Shown here: piece after piece, positions 43,808 through 52,001 of the stretch
How positions within the stretch are numbered: the first letter of the stretch is position 1
How the letters are laid out: the number at the start of each line of letters is the position of its first letter
Origin: JAHEEM01 sp036396795
GTDB taxonomy: Bacteria > Pseudomonadota > Gammaproteobacteria > Steroidobacterales > Rariloculaceae
NCBI GenBank assembly: GCA_036396795.1
Contig: DASWKF010000017.1
Location: forward strand, 62,001-126,000
DNA: 64,000 nucleotides
Reading direction: 5' to 3'
Translations under genes and position numbers: made by a program
Notes under the pieces: generated by a model
The model's input: the letters and a program-made list of their open reading frames with translations, nothing else
The model's database searches: none
Told to the model about the DNA's origin: nothing

Positions 43808-45046
43808 ATGTGTAGATTGCTCATAGGATGTTCGGCGGCGGCGGTGCTCGCTTCCGGGGCGGTTTCGGCCCAGACTGGCAGCGCCGTGCCCGGCCAAAAG
43901 GGCGGACAGGATATGCACGGCGCCTATGAGGTCGCCGAGGGCTGGCCGAAGGACATCGCGACCCTGCCGGGTCACGAGGGCTGGACCTGGGGCGCCGGCC
44001 AGGGCGTGTTCGCCGAGAGCCCGGACCGCGTGTTCGTTCTCGTGCGCGGCGAGCTGCCCAACATCGAACGGCCCGAAACGGTGCGCTTACCGGAGCTCGG
44101 CCCGAGCATCACCTTTCCGATCAACCGTATGCCCTGGCGGGATGCCACGACGGCGAGTCTGCCGGCCAATCTCGAAGGCCCGACTCGGCCGCAGCACAGC
44201 GTTCGCGGGGAGCTCGGCGTCGACGTGCGTTGGGAGCATTGCATCCTGGTGTTCGATCGCGAGGGCAATCTCATCGAGGACTGGACGCAGTGGGACGAGA
44301 TGCTGAGGCGGCCGCACGCGGTCTACATCAGCCCCTACGATCCCGAGAAGCACGTCTGGATCGTCGACGACTACCGCCACGCGATTTTCAAGTTCACCAA
44401 CGACGGCAAGGAGCTCGTGCAGACGATCGGCACGCCGAACGAGCACGGCGCCGACGAGAGCCGCTTCTATCGCCCGACTTTCATGGCCTGGCGCTCGGAC
44501 GGCGGCTTCTACGTCTCCGACGGCTATGCCAACACGCGCGTCGTGCGTTTCGACGCCGATGGCAACTACATGATGGAATGGGGCCAGCCCGGTGACGAGG
44601 GCCGCGAGACGCGCCCGGGCTATTTCAACAACGTGCACGGCATCGCGATCGACCCTGAGACCAACCGCGTGTTCGTCAACGACCGCGACAATCATCGTGC
44701 GCAGGTGTTCACCGAGGACGGCGAGTATCTCGACGAGTGGCGCTTCGGCGACGATCCATCGAACATTCATCTGTTCATCATCACCGCCGATCGCTATCTC
44801 TGGGCCTTCGACCGCGGCACGCACAAGATGCTGAAGTACGACCTCGACGGAAATTTCCTCTATTCTTTCGGCACCTTCGGAATTCAGCCCGGCGGCATGT
44901 GGGGCGTGCACGGCATCGCCGTCGATCAGGAAGGCAATCTGTATCTGTCCGACGTCGACAGGGGCGGGGCGCAGAAGTACGTGCCGAAAGAAGGCGCGAG
45001 ACCCGAGATGCTGGTCGGCAAGCCGATTTATTCAGCTTGGGAATAG
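43808..45046 (+). CDS. Secreted NHL-type beta-propeller
   Basis: 412 residues from ATG 43808 behind GGGGGAAGGA. Signal peptide to VSAQ, followed by the PGHEGWTWGAGQGVFAE and RGELPNI signatures, RWEHCILVFDREGN, the blade SPYDPEKHVWIVDDYRHAIF, TRPGYFNNVHGIAID and the C-terminal block QKYVPKEGARPEMLVGKP. It is more like the 45128 propeller than like the distant copy at 59594. A strong GC hairpin separates it from the next gene. Confidence 0.82.
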   Translation: MCRLLIGCSAAAVLASGAVSAQTGSAVPGQKGGQDMHGAYEVAEGWPKDIATLPGHEGWTWGAGQGVFAESPDRVFVLVRGELPNIERPETVRLPELGPSITFPINRMPWRDATTASLPANLEGPTRPQHSVRGELGVDVRWEHCILVFDREGNLIEDWTQWDEMLRRPHAVYISPYDPEKHVWIVDDYRHAIFKFTNDGKELVQTIGTPNEHGADESRFYRPTFMAWRSDGGFYVSDGYANTRVVRFDADGNYMMEWGQPGDEGRETRPGYFNNVHGIAIDPETNRVFVNDRDNHRAQVFTEDGEYLDEWRFGDDPSNIHLFIITADRYLWAFDRGTHKMLKYDLDGNFLYSFGTFGIQPGGMWGVHGIAVDQEGNLYLSDVDRGGAQKYVPKEGARPEMLVGKPIYSAWE

Positions 45047-45053
45047 CAGCCGA

Positions 45054-45080
45054 GGCCGCGCGGCTTCGGGCCGCGCGGCC
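45054..45080 (+). terminator. Intercistronic GC hairpin
   Basis: A perfect 11-bp stem (GGCCGCGCGGC / GCCGCGCGGCC) closes a TTCGG loop just after the stop at 45046. No T-run follows, so it is better seen as an mRNA-stabilising or attenuating hairpin between the second and third propeller genes. Confidence 0.5.
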
Positions 45081-45127
45081 GTCGCTGCCGCAGGATCATT
45101 TAGGCAATACGGACAGGAGTGGAAACG

Positions 45128-46417
45128 ATGTCTCGACGAGTGTGGATGGCCGTGACGACCGCAGGCGGACTGCTGGGCGCGTTTCTGGCCGGTAATCAAT
45201 GGGTCTCCGCCCAGGACAACGTGGCGCCGGCGTTCGCGGCCGTGCCGGCGCAGACCGGCGGGCAGGATATTTGGGGCGGCTTCGAGCCCGATGCCGATTG
45301 GCCGAAGGAGATTTCCGAGTTGCCGGGCCACAGCGGTTGGACCTGGGGCGCCGGGCAGAGCATCTTCGCCGAGTCCGAGGATCGCGTCTATGCGCTGATG
45401 CGCGGCGAGCTGCCGAACATCGAGCGCCCGGGCACACAGTTGCTCAAGGACCTCGGCCCGAGCCTGTCGTTCCCGATCGGCCGGCTGCCGTGGCGCGACG
45501 CGACCGCGGCGAGCCTGCCCGGCAACGGTGGCACGGGATCGCCGGCAGAGGAAGGTATTTCCTCGTGGCTGGAGCGCGGTCTCGAGATGGGCGTCGACGC
45601 CCGCTGGGAGCATTGCATCCTGGTATTCGACGCTGAAGGCAACATCATCGAGGAGTGGACGCAGTGGGATTCGATGCTGCAGCGGCCGCACTTCGTCGGC
45701 ATCAGCCCCTACGACCCCGAGAAGCATGTCTGGGTCATCGACGACCACAAGCACATCATTTACAAGTTCACCAACGACGGTAAGGAGATCGTGCAGAGCA
45801 TCGGCACCTACGGCGAGCTGGGCGCCGACGAGACGCACTTCAATCGCCCGACGATGATGGACTGGCTGCCCGACGGCAGTTTCTTCGTCGCCGACGGCTA
45901 CAACGGCACGCGAGTGGTGAAGTTCGACGCCGACGGCAATTACCTTTTGTCCTGGGGTGAGCCGGGGCAGCGCGGCGGAGAGACGCGGCCGGGTTACTGG
46001 CACAATGTCCACGGCATCGCCGTGCACCCCGACACCCGCCGCGTGTTCGTAAACGATCGCTCGAACAATCGCGTGCAAGTATTTGATGAAAATGGAGAAT
46101 ATCTATCGGAGTGGAGCTTCGGTCCGGAGCCGGCCGACATCCACGACTTCATGATCACGGCCGACGGCTACCTCTGGGCGGCCGACCGCGGCACCAACAA
46201 GATGCTCAAGTACGACCTCGATGGGAATTTCCTCTACGCCTGGGGTACCTGGGGCGATTTCCCGGGCGGCATGTGGGGCGTGCACGGCATCAGCGTAGAT
46301 CCGCAGGGCAACTTCTACGTCGCCGAGGTCGATAACGGCGGCTTCCAGAAGTTCGTGCCGCGCGAGGGCGCGAATCCGAATATGCTGATCGGGTCGCCGG
46401 TGCGCTCCGCCTGGTAG
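45128..46417 (+). CDS. Secreted NHL-type beta-propeller
   Basis: 429 residues from ATG 45128 (GTG 45119 also in frame), with GGAG upstream. Signal peptide to VSAQ, then PGHSGWTWGAGQSIFAE, RGELPNIERPG, RWEHCILVFDAEGN, SPYDPEKHVWVIDDHKHII, FFVADGYNGTRVVKFDADG and GMWGVHGISVDPQGNFYVAE. It is the last gene of the hydrolase-propeller set and ends at a rho-independent terminator. Confidence 0.82.
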   Translation: MSRRVWMAVTTAGGLLGAFLAGNQWVSAQDNVAPAFAAVPAQTGGQDIWGGFEPDADWPKEISELPGHSGWTWGAGQSIFAESEDRVYALMRGELPNIERPGTQLLKDLGPSLSFPIGRLPWRDATAASLPGNGGTGSPAEEGISSWLERGLEMGVDARWEHCILVFDAEGNIIEEWTQWDSMLQRPHFVGISPYDPEKHVWVIDDHKHIIYKFTNDGKEIVQSIGTYGELGADETHFNRPTMMDWLPDGSFFVADGYNGTRVVKFDADGNYLLSWGEPGQRGGETRPGYWHNVHGIAVHPDTRRVFVNDRSNNRVQVFDENGEYLSEWSFGPEPADIHDFMITADGYLWAADRGTNKMLKYDLDGNFLYAWGTWGDFPGGMWGVHGISVDPQGNFYVAEVDNGGFQKFVPREGANPNMLIGSPVRSAW

Positions 46418-46443
46418 CGAGGCTTTCTGTCAATCAGTCGATG

Positions 46444-46472
46444 GCGGGCCCGGTTTCGGGCCCGCTTTTTTT
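46444..46472 (+). terminator. Rho-independent terminator
   Basis: A perfect 9-bp stem (GCGGGCCCG / CGGGCCCGC) with a GTTT loop is followed by seven T, 27 bp after the last propeller. It closes the hydrolase-propeller transcription unit. Confidence 0.92.
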
Positions 46473-46496
46473 GGGGGGGCGCTGGGGCCGCCGACG

Positions 46497-47288
46497 CTAG
46501 TAGGCGACTGTCGTCTGGCGGCCGATGTGCCGCGGGTGCTCGAGCTCGTCGATCGTCGCGACCGCGAAATCCTCCATCGAGATCGCGCTCTCGCCGTTCG
46601 CATCGCGCAGCACCAGGCTGCCGCCGACGCGAAACACGCCCGTGCGCTCGCCCGGACGCATCTGCAAAGCCGGGCTGAAAAACGTCCAGCGCAGATCGCT
46701 GATCCCGCTGAGCGTTTCGAGCACGACGCGGTGACCGAAGATCCGCGCCGCCCTGGCGCCCTCGGGAACGTCCGTCGGGTCGTCCAAGTAGACGCCCGGG
46801 CTGCTTTGGAGCGTGGTGCTGCCGCCGCCGACGAAGATGATGCGCGGTGCCGAAGGACCGAGATCTCTGAGCGCGGTGATCAACGCGGTGGCCGCCTGCA
46901 CGGGTATGCTGTCGGTCGGATCGTCCGAATCCGGATTGCTGCCGCCGATCGCGCTCACGACGGCGTCATGACCGGGCACGATCGTCGCGACCGAGGCGCT
47001 GTCGGTGACATCGCCCTCGACCTTGCTGAAGTGCGGGTGCGATTCGGTGAGACGCTCGACATCGCGCCCGACTCCGGTGACGAAATGTCCGCGGCTCAGG
47101 GCTTCGGTAACGATTCTCGACCCCACGCGGCCGGATGCGCCGAACACCGCGATGCGCAGCGGCTCGACCCCGGCGGCATCGCCCCCGGACTGCGCGCGTA
47201 GCGGGGAGAGGGCGAGCACCGAAAGCGTCGCGGTCAATACGAGCGCCTGCAAGAGGCGGTGTGCGAGCTTGAATGCCTGTGTTCTCAT
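46497..47288 (-). CDS. Exported NAD(P)-binding Rossmann protein (atypical SDR / NmrA-like)
   Basis: 263 residues from ATG 47288 behind AGGAG. A signal peptide (LLQALVLTATLSVLALSPLRAQ) precedes an atypical SDR domain: the cofactor loop FGASGRVGSRIV, VEGDVTDSASV, AVVSAIGGS, and IIFVGGGS. It lacks the YxxxK pair, as NmrA/flavin-reductase-like members do. A Rossmann cofactor site in a protein that appears exported is odd, since NAD(P) is scarce in the periplasm. A twin-arginine motif is not evident. Confidence 0.72.
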   Translation of the reverse strand: MRTQAFKLAHRLLQALVLTATLSVLALSPLRAQSGGDAAGVEPLRIAVFGASGRVGSRIVTEALSRGHFVTGVGRDVERLTESHPHFSKVEGDVTDSASVATIVPGHDAVVSAIGGSNPDSDDPTDSIPVQAATALITALRDLGPSAPRIIFVGGGSTTLQSSPGVYLDDPTDVPEGARAARIFGHRVVLETLSGISDLRWTFFSPALQMRPGERTGVFRVGGSLVLRDANGESAISMEDFAVATIDELEHPRHIGRQTTVAY

Positions 47289-47415
47289 GATGCTGCTCCT
47301 GGGCCGCTGGATGGCATACGGCGGCCGAGCCGGCGGGCTTCGAGCTGCCGCGGGTCATGGTAGCTCGGGCGAGTGGCGATTGGGAGCCGCCACGCGGGGC
47401 GACTAGGGTAGAGAG

Positions 47416-47622
47416 CTAGGCGGCGGGACTGTGGGATGGGCTGTCGTCTTCCAAAGCCCGGGTGATCTGCGGTTCGAGTGGCGCGAGATCGTCGATCGGC
47501 ACCTCGAGCTCATCGCCGTTTTCGCGGATGATCAGCTTTCGGCTGCGGTCGCTTCCGGGCAGTACGCTGACCCATTCCTTGGCTTGGCGCACCGGAATGC
47601 GCAGCCGCATGACCCTCGTCAT
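47416..47622 (-). CDS. Small hypothetical protein
   Basis: 68 residues from ATG 47622, with AGAGGGAC upstream; a longer frame reaching 47685 reads across the intergenic hairpin. The sequence (MTRVMRLRIPVRQAKEWVSV ... KLIIRENGDELEVPIDDLAPLEP) has mixed charge and no signal peptide. No family recognised. It sits 89 bp downstream of the acyl-CoA dehydrogenase on the same strand. Confidence 0.5.
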   Translation of the reverse strand: MTRVMRLRIPVRQAKEWVSVLPGSDRSRKLIIRENGDELEVPIDDLAPLEPQITRALEDDSPSHSPAA

Positions 47623-47655
47623 CGTTTGTAGTCCCTCTGGATATGCACAACATGC

Positions 47656-47679
47656 CACGGCGCCATCATTGGCGCTGTG
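47656..47679 (-). terminator. Intergenic hairpin after the acyl-CoA dehydrogenase
   Basis: A 9-bp stem with one wobble pair and an ATCATT loop (AATGAT on the minus strand) lies between the dehydrogenase and the next minus-strand gene. There is no T-run, so it may be an attenuator or mRNA-processing hairpin. Confidence 0.4.
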
Positions 47680-47710
47680 AACCATGCCTCAACTACGCCT
47701 AGGGGATTTC

Positions 47711-48874
47711 TCAAAACGCATCGAGGCCGGTGAGCTGCCGGCCGACGACGAGCTGGTGGATGGTCTCCGTGCCCTCGTAGGTGAGCACGCTCTCCATGTT
47801 GAGCATGTGGCGAATGGCCTGGAACTCGACGCTGATGCCGCCGGCGCCGAGCAATTCCCGGCACTCGCGCGCGGTCTCGAGCGCCATGCGGACGTTGTTC
47901 CACTTGCCGAGCGACACCTGCACCGGGTGCAGCCGGCCTTCGTTCTTGAGCCGCCCGAGGTGCAGGGCGAGCAGCTGCGCCGTGCCGATCCGCCGGGCGA
48001 TGTCCGCAAGACGTAGCTGCACGGCCTGCCGTTCCGCGAGCGCGCGACCGAAAAGCCGCCTCGAGGCGGTGAAAGCCAGCGCTTCGGCCAGGCAGGCTCG
48101 TGCGGCGCCGACGGCGCCCCAGGCGATCCCGTAACGCGCCTGATTGAGGCATTGCAGCGGCGCGCTCATGCCCACGGCACCGGGAAGGACCATTTCGTCC
48201 GGGACGCGAACGTCATCGAAGAAAAGCTCCGACGTGATCGACGCCCGCAGGGAGAATTTCTCCGTGATGTCGCGGGCACTGAATCCGGGCGTGCCTTTCT
48301 CGACGAGAAAGCCGCGCACGCCGTCATCGGTCTTGGCCCAGACCACGGCGAGATCGGCAATGCTGCCGTTGGTGATCCAAATCTTCGAGCCGCGCAGGAT
48401 CCAATCGCCGCCGTCGCGTTTGGCGTGGCTGCGCATGCTCGCGGGATCCGAGCCGCCGTGCGCCTCGGTCAGGCCGAAGCAGCCGATCGCCTCGCCGGTT
48501 GCGAGCGACGGCAGCCAGCGTTGCTTCTGCGCGGCCGAGCCGAAACTGAAGATCGGGTACATCACGAGCGAGCTCTGCACCGACACGAAGCTCCGCAGCG
48601 CGCTGTCGCCGCGCTCGAGCTCCTCGCAGATGAGCCCGTAGCAAATCTCGTTGAGGCCGGGGCCGCCGTACTCGCGCAGAGTGGACCCGAGCATGCCGAG
48701 CCGGCCGAGCTCGGGGATGAGCTCCATCGGAAAGCGATGCGCGACGAAGCATTCGGCAATGACCGGCAACACCTGCTCGTCGACGAATCGTGCCACGGTG
48801 CTGCGCACGAGCCGCTCTTCGTCGCTCAGGCGCGAATGGATGTCCAGCAGGTCCAGGTTGTCGAGATTTTCCAC
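47711..48874 (-). CDS. gcdH: Glutaryl-CoA dehydrogenase type acyl-CoA dehydrogenase
   Basis: 387 residues from GTG 48874 with GGAGCCC upstream; the open frame reaches 49018 but that part is not protein-like. FAD-dependent oxidation of an acyl-CoA. Features: SVQSSLVMYPIF, GCFGLTEAHGGSDP, GSKIWITNG, and the C-terminal TYEGTETIHQLVVGRQLTG, where the Glu is the expected catalytic base and the sequence matches the GCDH branch (lysine and aromatic degradation via glutaryl-CoA). No electron-transfer flavoprotein gene is nearby. Confidence 0.8.
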   Translation of the reverse strand: MENLDNLDLLDIHSRLSDEERLVRSTVARFVDEQVLPVIAECFVAHRFPMELIPELGRLGMLGSTLREYGGPGLNEICYGLICEELERGDSALRSFVSVQSSLVMYPIFSFGSAAQKQRWLPSLATGEAIGCFGLTEAHGGSDPASMRSHAKRDGGDWILRGSKIWITNGSIADLAVVWAKTDDGVRGFLVEKGTPGFSARDITEKFSLRASITSELFFDDVRVPDEMVLPGAVGMSAPLQCLNQARYGIAWGAVGAARACLAEALAFTASRRLFGRALAERQAVQLRLADIARRIGTAQLLALHLGRLKNEGRLHPVQVSLGKWNNVRMALETARECRELLGAGGISVEFQAIRHMLNMESVLTYEGTETIHQLVVGRQLTGLDAF

Positions 48875-49037
48875 GCAGGGCTCCTCGGCGGCGACGGCGG
48901 CAACCGCCGGGGCGCACCGGGTACGGCGTGGGATTATAGGGCAGATGGGTGGACGGAGGCTCCCTGTGGGGCGGTGACCGCGCTTTTCCGGGGAGGCGAG
49001 GGCACGGAGCTTCCCCATGCGGTAGACTTGAAGGCCG

Positions 49038-49349
49038 ATGTTTATCCGCTACGTCATCGCCCTCGTCGGCGCTTTCGCCATCACGATAGGCCTCTTCATG
49101 TTCATGGACGACGTCACCGAGCGCTGGATGCTCAGGGACCCGGTGCGCTACTTCCAGATCATGGACTTCATTCCGGCGCCCGCTCGCGGCCGCGAGCGCA
49201 TCGAGCGCCCGGCGGATCCGCGCCTGGCGCCCGAGGTGCCCGAGGTCAGCCCGCTGATCGAGGGGCCGAGGCCGGGGGAAGAAGGCCGGATCTCGCCCGT
49301 GAGGCCGCCGGCCGAGGGAGCCGAAACGGGACAGCGGGAGACTGCCTAG
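49038..49349 (+). CDS. Small TonB-N-terminus-like membrane protein
   Basis: 103 residues from ATG 49038. One N-terminal helix (FIRYVIALVGAFAITIGLFMF), then a stretch VRYFQIMDFIPAPARGRER and a Pro/Glu-rich tail (RPADPRLAPEVPEVSPLIEG). This layout, including the strand-like MDFIP after the anchor, matches the anchor and linker of TonB, but the C-terminal TonB domain is missing. It may be a truncated TonB or a stand-alone accessory. Divergent from the dehydrogenase. Confidence 0.5.
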   Translation: MFIRYVIALVGAFAITIGLFMFMDDVTERWMLRDPVRYFQIMDFIPAPARGRERIERPADPRLAPEVPEVSPLIEGPRPGEEGRISPVRPPAEGAETGQRETA

Positions 49350-49384
49350 CCCACTCGCGAAACACAGCCGGTCGAAACCGTTTC

Positions 49385-49897
49385 GTGCAGACCATCGAAG
49401 AGATTCACAGGAGCCTCGGTATACCCCCGAGCTATGGGCGCGATCCGCCGTTGCCGCGGTTTCACGAGGCGACCGAGCTTGTCGCGGTCGAGCCCAACAT
49501 CGTCGGGCGCATGCAGGAGCTGACCCCGGAAACCGCCGCGGCGTGGAGCGAAATGAAAGCGCGCGCTCAGGAGGACGGCGTGGCGTTGCTGCTGGTGTCC
49601 GGATTTCGCAGCATCGCGCGGCAGATCGCGCTGATCCGCCAAAAGCTCGCTCAGGGACAAACGCTGGACGAGATTCTCAAGGTCAACGCGGCGCCCGGAT
49701 TCAGTCAGCACCACACGGGCAAAGTCGTCGACGTCGCGACGCCGGGTTGCCGGCCGCTGACGGAGGAGTTCGAAATGACGCCGGCCTTCGGTTGGCTATG
49801 CCGCAACGCCGCGGGCTTTGGCTTCAGGCTCGCCTACCCGCGCGACAACGACGAAGGGTTTTGCTACGAGCCGTGGCATTGGTCGAGGTTGCCATGA
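49385..49897 (+). CDS. D-alanyl-D-alanine carboxypeptidase family protein (VanY/LAS)
   Basis: 170 residues from GTG 49385; the frame is open far upstream but only this part looks real. Zinc-peptidase residues are in SQHHTGKVVDVATP (SxHxxGxxxD) and the last motif EPWHW. LVSGFRSIARQIALI is the usual front helix. It would trim the terminal D-Ala from peptidoglycan peptides. No signal peptide is visible from this start, so the true start may differ or the enzyme may be cytoplasmic. Confidence 0.75.
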   Translation: MQTIEEIHRSLGIPPSYGRDPPLPRFHEATELVAVEPNIVGRMQELTPETAAAWSEMKARAQEDGVALLLVSGFRSIARQIALIRQKLAQGQTLDEILKVNAAPGFSQHHTGKVVDVATPGCRPLTEEFEMTPAFGWLCRNAAGFGFRLAYPRDNDEGFCYEPWHWSRLP

Positions 49898-49945
49898 AAT
49901 CTGGTATAAGCGTATTTAGGATCCCAACAGAAGAAGAGGCCCGTC

Positions 49946-51457
49946 ATGCGCATTAGAACCCCTCTCGCCACGTTCGCGCTGCTCGCGTTTTCGCCGATCG
50001 GCTTCGTCGGCGCGCAGATCGCGGATCCGCTGCCGGGGCCGGTGGAAAAGCGCGGCTTGATGGTACAGATCCGCGACGTGGTGCGCCTGCCGCAAACGCG
50101 CGGGATGTTTCCTCCGGAAGAGGATGTGAATCCGGCCGGCTGGGCGCGCGTCAGCTTCGTACGCGATTTGCCGGACGGCCGCCGCTTCGCCAACGACTCA
50201 CGCGGTTTTCTCTATCTGCTCGACGACGGCAATGAGCCCTCCGTCTATTTGGAGTTCGGCCCCCACTTTCCGCACACGATCTACAACCGGCTGGAGAGCG
50301 GTTTCATCGGCTTCGGTTTCCACCCGGAGTTCGCCCGCAATGGTCTTTTTTATACCGTGCATGGCGAGGGTGCCGCGGCCAACCCCGGGACGCCCGACTT
50401 CATTCCTCCCGGATACGCCGAAGCCGACGTCACGCACCACAACGTGATTACCGAGTGGCGCGCGAACGACCCGGCGGCAAGCACGTTCGAGGGCACACGC
50501 CGCGAGTTGCTGCGCGTCGCTCACGTCACCACCAACATGTCGCATCCATTCGGCTATGTCGGCTTCAACCCGACCGCCGAGCGCGGCGATCTCGATTACG
50601 GATTGCTGTATACTAGCGGTAGCGATCTCGGCTTCAGCAACGGCGCCGGACCCAACGCGAACAATCCCGCCCAAACACAGCGCCTCGACAGCGTCATTAC
50701 CGCCATTCTACGGATCGACCCGCGCAGCCCCTCGGAAATAAACGGTACCAAAGGGCTCGGCGACTACACGATTCCGCCGGGCAATCCGTTCGCCGACGAC
50801 GGCGATGCGGAGACGCTCGGCGAGATCTATGCCTACGGCTTTCGCAACGCGCACCGGCTGTCGTGGGATCCGACGGACGGCACGATGTTCGCGACGGACA
50901 TCGGCATGAACCACATCGAGGAGGTCAACATCGTTCGCGCCGGCGGCAACTACGGCTGGATGCCTCGCGAAGGATATTGGGAGAACGGCATGACACGTCC
51001 CGGCGGCGCCTTGAGTCAGTTGTTCGAGCTGCCGGCCGACGTGCTCGACGGGCGGGCCCACGACGAATTCACCTATCCGGTCGCGATCTACGACCATAAC
51101 GACGGGCAGGCGATAACGGCAGGTTTCGCGTACCACGGGCGCATCGACGCGCTGCGCGGCAAGTTCCTGTTCGGCGATATCGTGCGCGGCCGGCTTTTCG
51201 CTGCGGATCTCGCCGCGATGAAGGCTGCCGACGACGGCGTTCCCGGGACGGTCGCGCCGGTCGAGGAGGTGCAGCTCTATGTTACGGACGCGGAAGGCAA
51301 CCGTGTCCATGTCTCCTTTCGCGAGCTCGTCGAGCACACCAATGGCGCCACGGCGGCACGGGCCGATCTGCATCTGAGCCAAAGCCGGGACGGTGAGATT
51401 TTCCTGACGTCGCGTCAGGACGGCATGATCCGGATGCTCGTGCCCGACGGGGATTGA
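49946..51457 (+). CDS. PQQ-dependent sugar dehydrogenase (GSDH/Hedgehog-interacting-like propeller)
   Basis: 503 residues from ATG 49946. Signal peptide to FVGAQ. The six-bladed GSDH fold shows FIGFGFHPEFARNGLFYTVH, YGFRNAHRLSWDP, ATDIGMNHIEEVNIVRAGGNYGW and PVAIYDHNDGQAITAGF, with the HIEEVN segment typical of the PQQ/calcium site. It would oxidise a sugar or alcohol in the periplasm if PQQ is available. No PQQ synthesis genes are in the window. Confidence 0.8.
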   Translation: MRIRTPLATFALLAFSPIGFVGAQIADPLPGPVEKRGLMVQIRDVVRLPQTRGMFPPEEDVNPAGWARVSFVRDLPDGRRFANDSRGFLYLLDDGNEPSVYLEFGPHFPHTIYNRLESGFIGFGFHPEFARNGLFYTVHGEGAAANPGTPDFIPPGYAEADVTHHNVITEWRANDPAASTFEGTRRELLRVAHVTTNMSHPFGYVGFNPTAERGDLDYGLLYTSGSDLGFSNGAGPNANNPAQTQRLDSVITAILRIDPRSPSEINGTKGLGDYTIPPGNPFADDGDAETLGEIYAYGFRNAHRLSWDPTDGTMFATDIGMNHIEEVNIVRAGGNYGWMPREGYWENGMTRPGGALSQLFELPADVLDGRAHDEFTYPVAIYDHNDGQAITAGFAYHGRIDALRGKFLFGDIVRGRLFAADLAAMKAADDGVPGTVAPVEEVQLYVTDAEGNRVHVSFRELVEHTNGATAARADLHLSQSRDGEIFLTSRQDGMIRMLVPDGD

Positions 51458-51475
51458 GCGGACGGCCGGAGCGGG

Positions 51476-51961
51476 CTAGCGTGCTTCGTCGATGACCTCG
51501 CGCACCTTCGCATTGCGAGTGAGCGCGATGATCTTGGGGTGATTCATCAGCACGGCGTGGTTGCCCGATGCCAGCGCCTCGACGATTTCCGGGTCGGCCA
51601 GCACAGCCTGCACCTCCGGGTCGCTTTGCAGGGATTGAATCATCGACAACAGCCCGGGGCTCTGCAGTATGCGTGACTGCACGGCCTCGAGATCGGCCCG
51701 CTCCGGTGACGATCCGGCCGACGGTACCGTATGCTCGCCGCCGTGATCGATGCTGCGAATGTCCTGCTTGCGCACGCGCACGCTGCCGAGCAGCGCGGTC
51801 TTGACGGTGTATACGTCGCCTTGAAGGGCCTCTATCTCGCCATGAATGACAGCGCCATCCTTCAACACCAGAGTCGCCGCGGACACGGCGTGCGGGACGT
51901 ACAGCGCTGCCGTCATGACCAAGAGAACGCCGCTGATGCGGCGGAAGAAATGAACGCGCAT
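51476..51961 (-). CDS. Hypothetical exported protein with C-terminal STI1-like helices
   Basis: 161 residues from ATG 51961; the longer frame to 52045 overlaps the divergent amidotransferase. Signal peptide (ISGVLLVMTAALYVPHAVSA), then a short beta region (LVLKDGAVIHGEIEAL, VRVRKQDIRSI) like those proteins that respond to metal or redox stress, and a helical C-terminus (SMIQSLQSDPEVQAVLADPEIVEAL) resembling the STI1 motif. Role unknown. Convergent with the sugar dehydrogenase. Confidence 0.6.
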   Translation of the reverse strand: MRVHFFRRISGVLLVMTAALYVPHAVSAATLVLKDGAVIHGEIEALQGDVYTVKTALLGSVRVRKQDIRSIDHGGEHTVPSAGSSPERADLEAVQSRILQSPGLLSMIQSLQSDPEVQAVLADPEIVEALASGNHAVLMNHPKIIALTRNAKVREVIDEAR

Positions 51962-52001
51962 TGCAACCAACCCGATACGACTCCCTGCAAACCTACTTGA
52001 G

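Noticed and set aside
48152..49897. 581-residue plus-strand frame ending in the VanY domain
   Set aside because: Only the last 170 residues look like protein; the rest lies opposite the acyl-CoA dehydrogenase.
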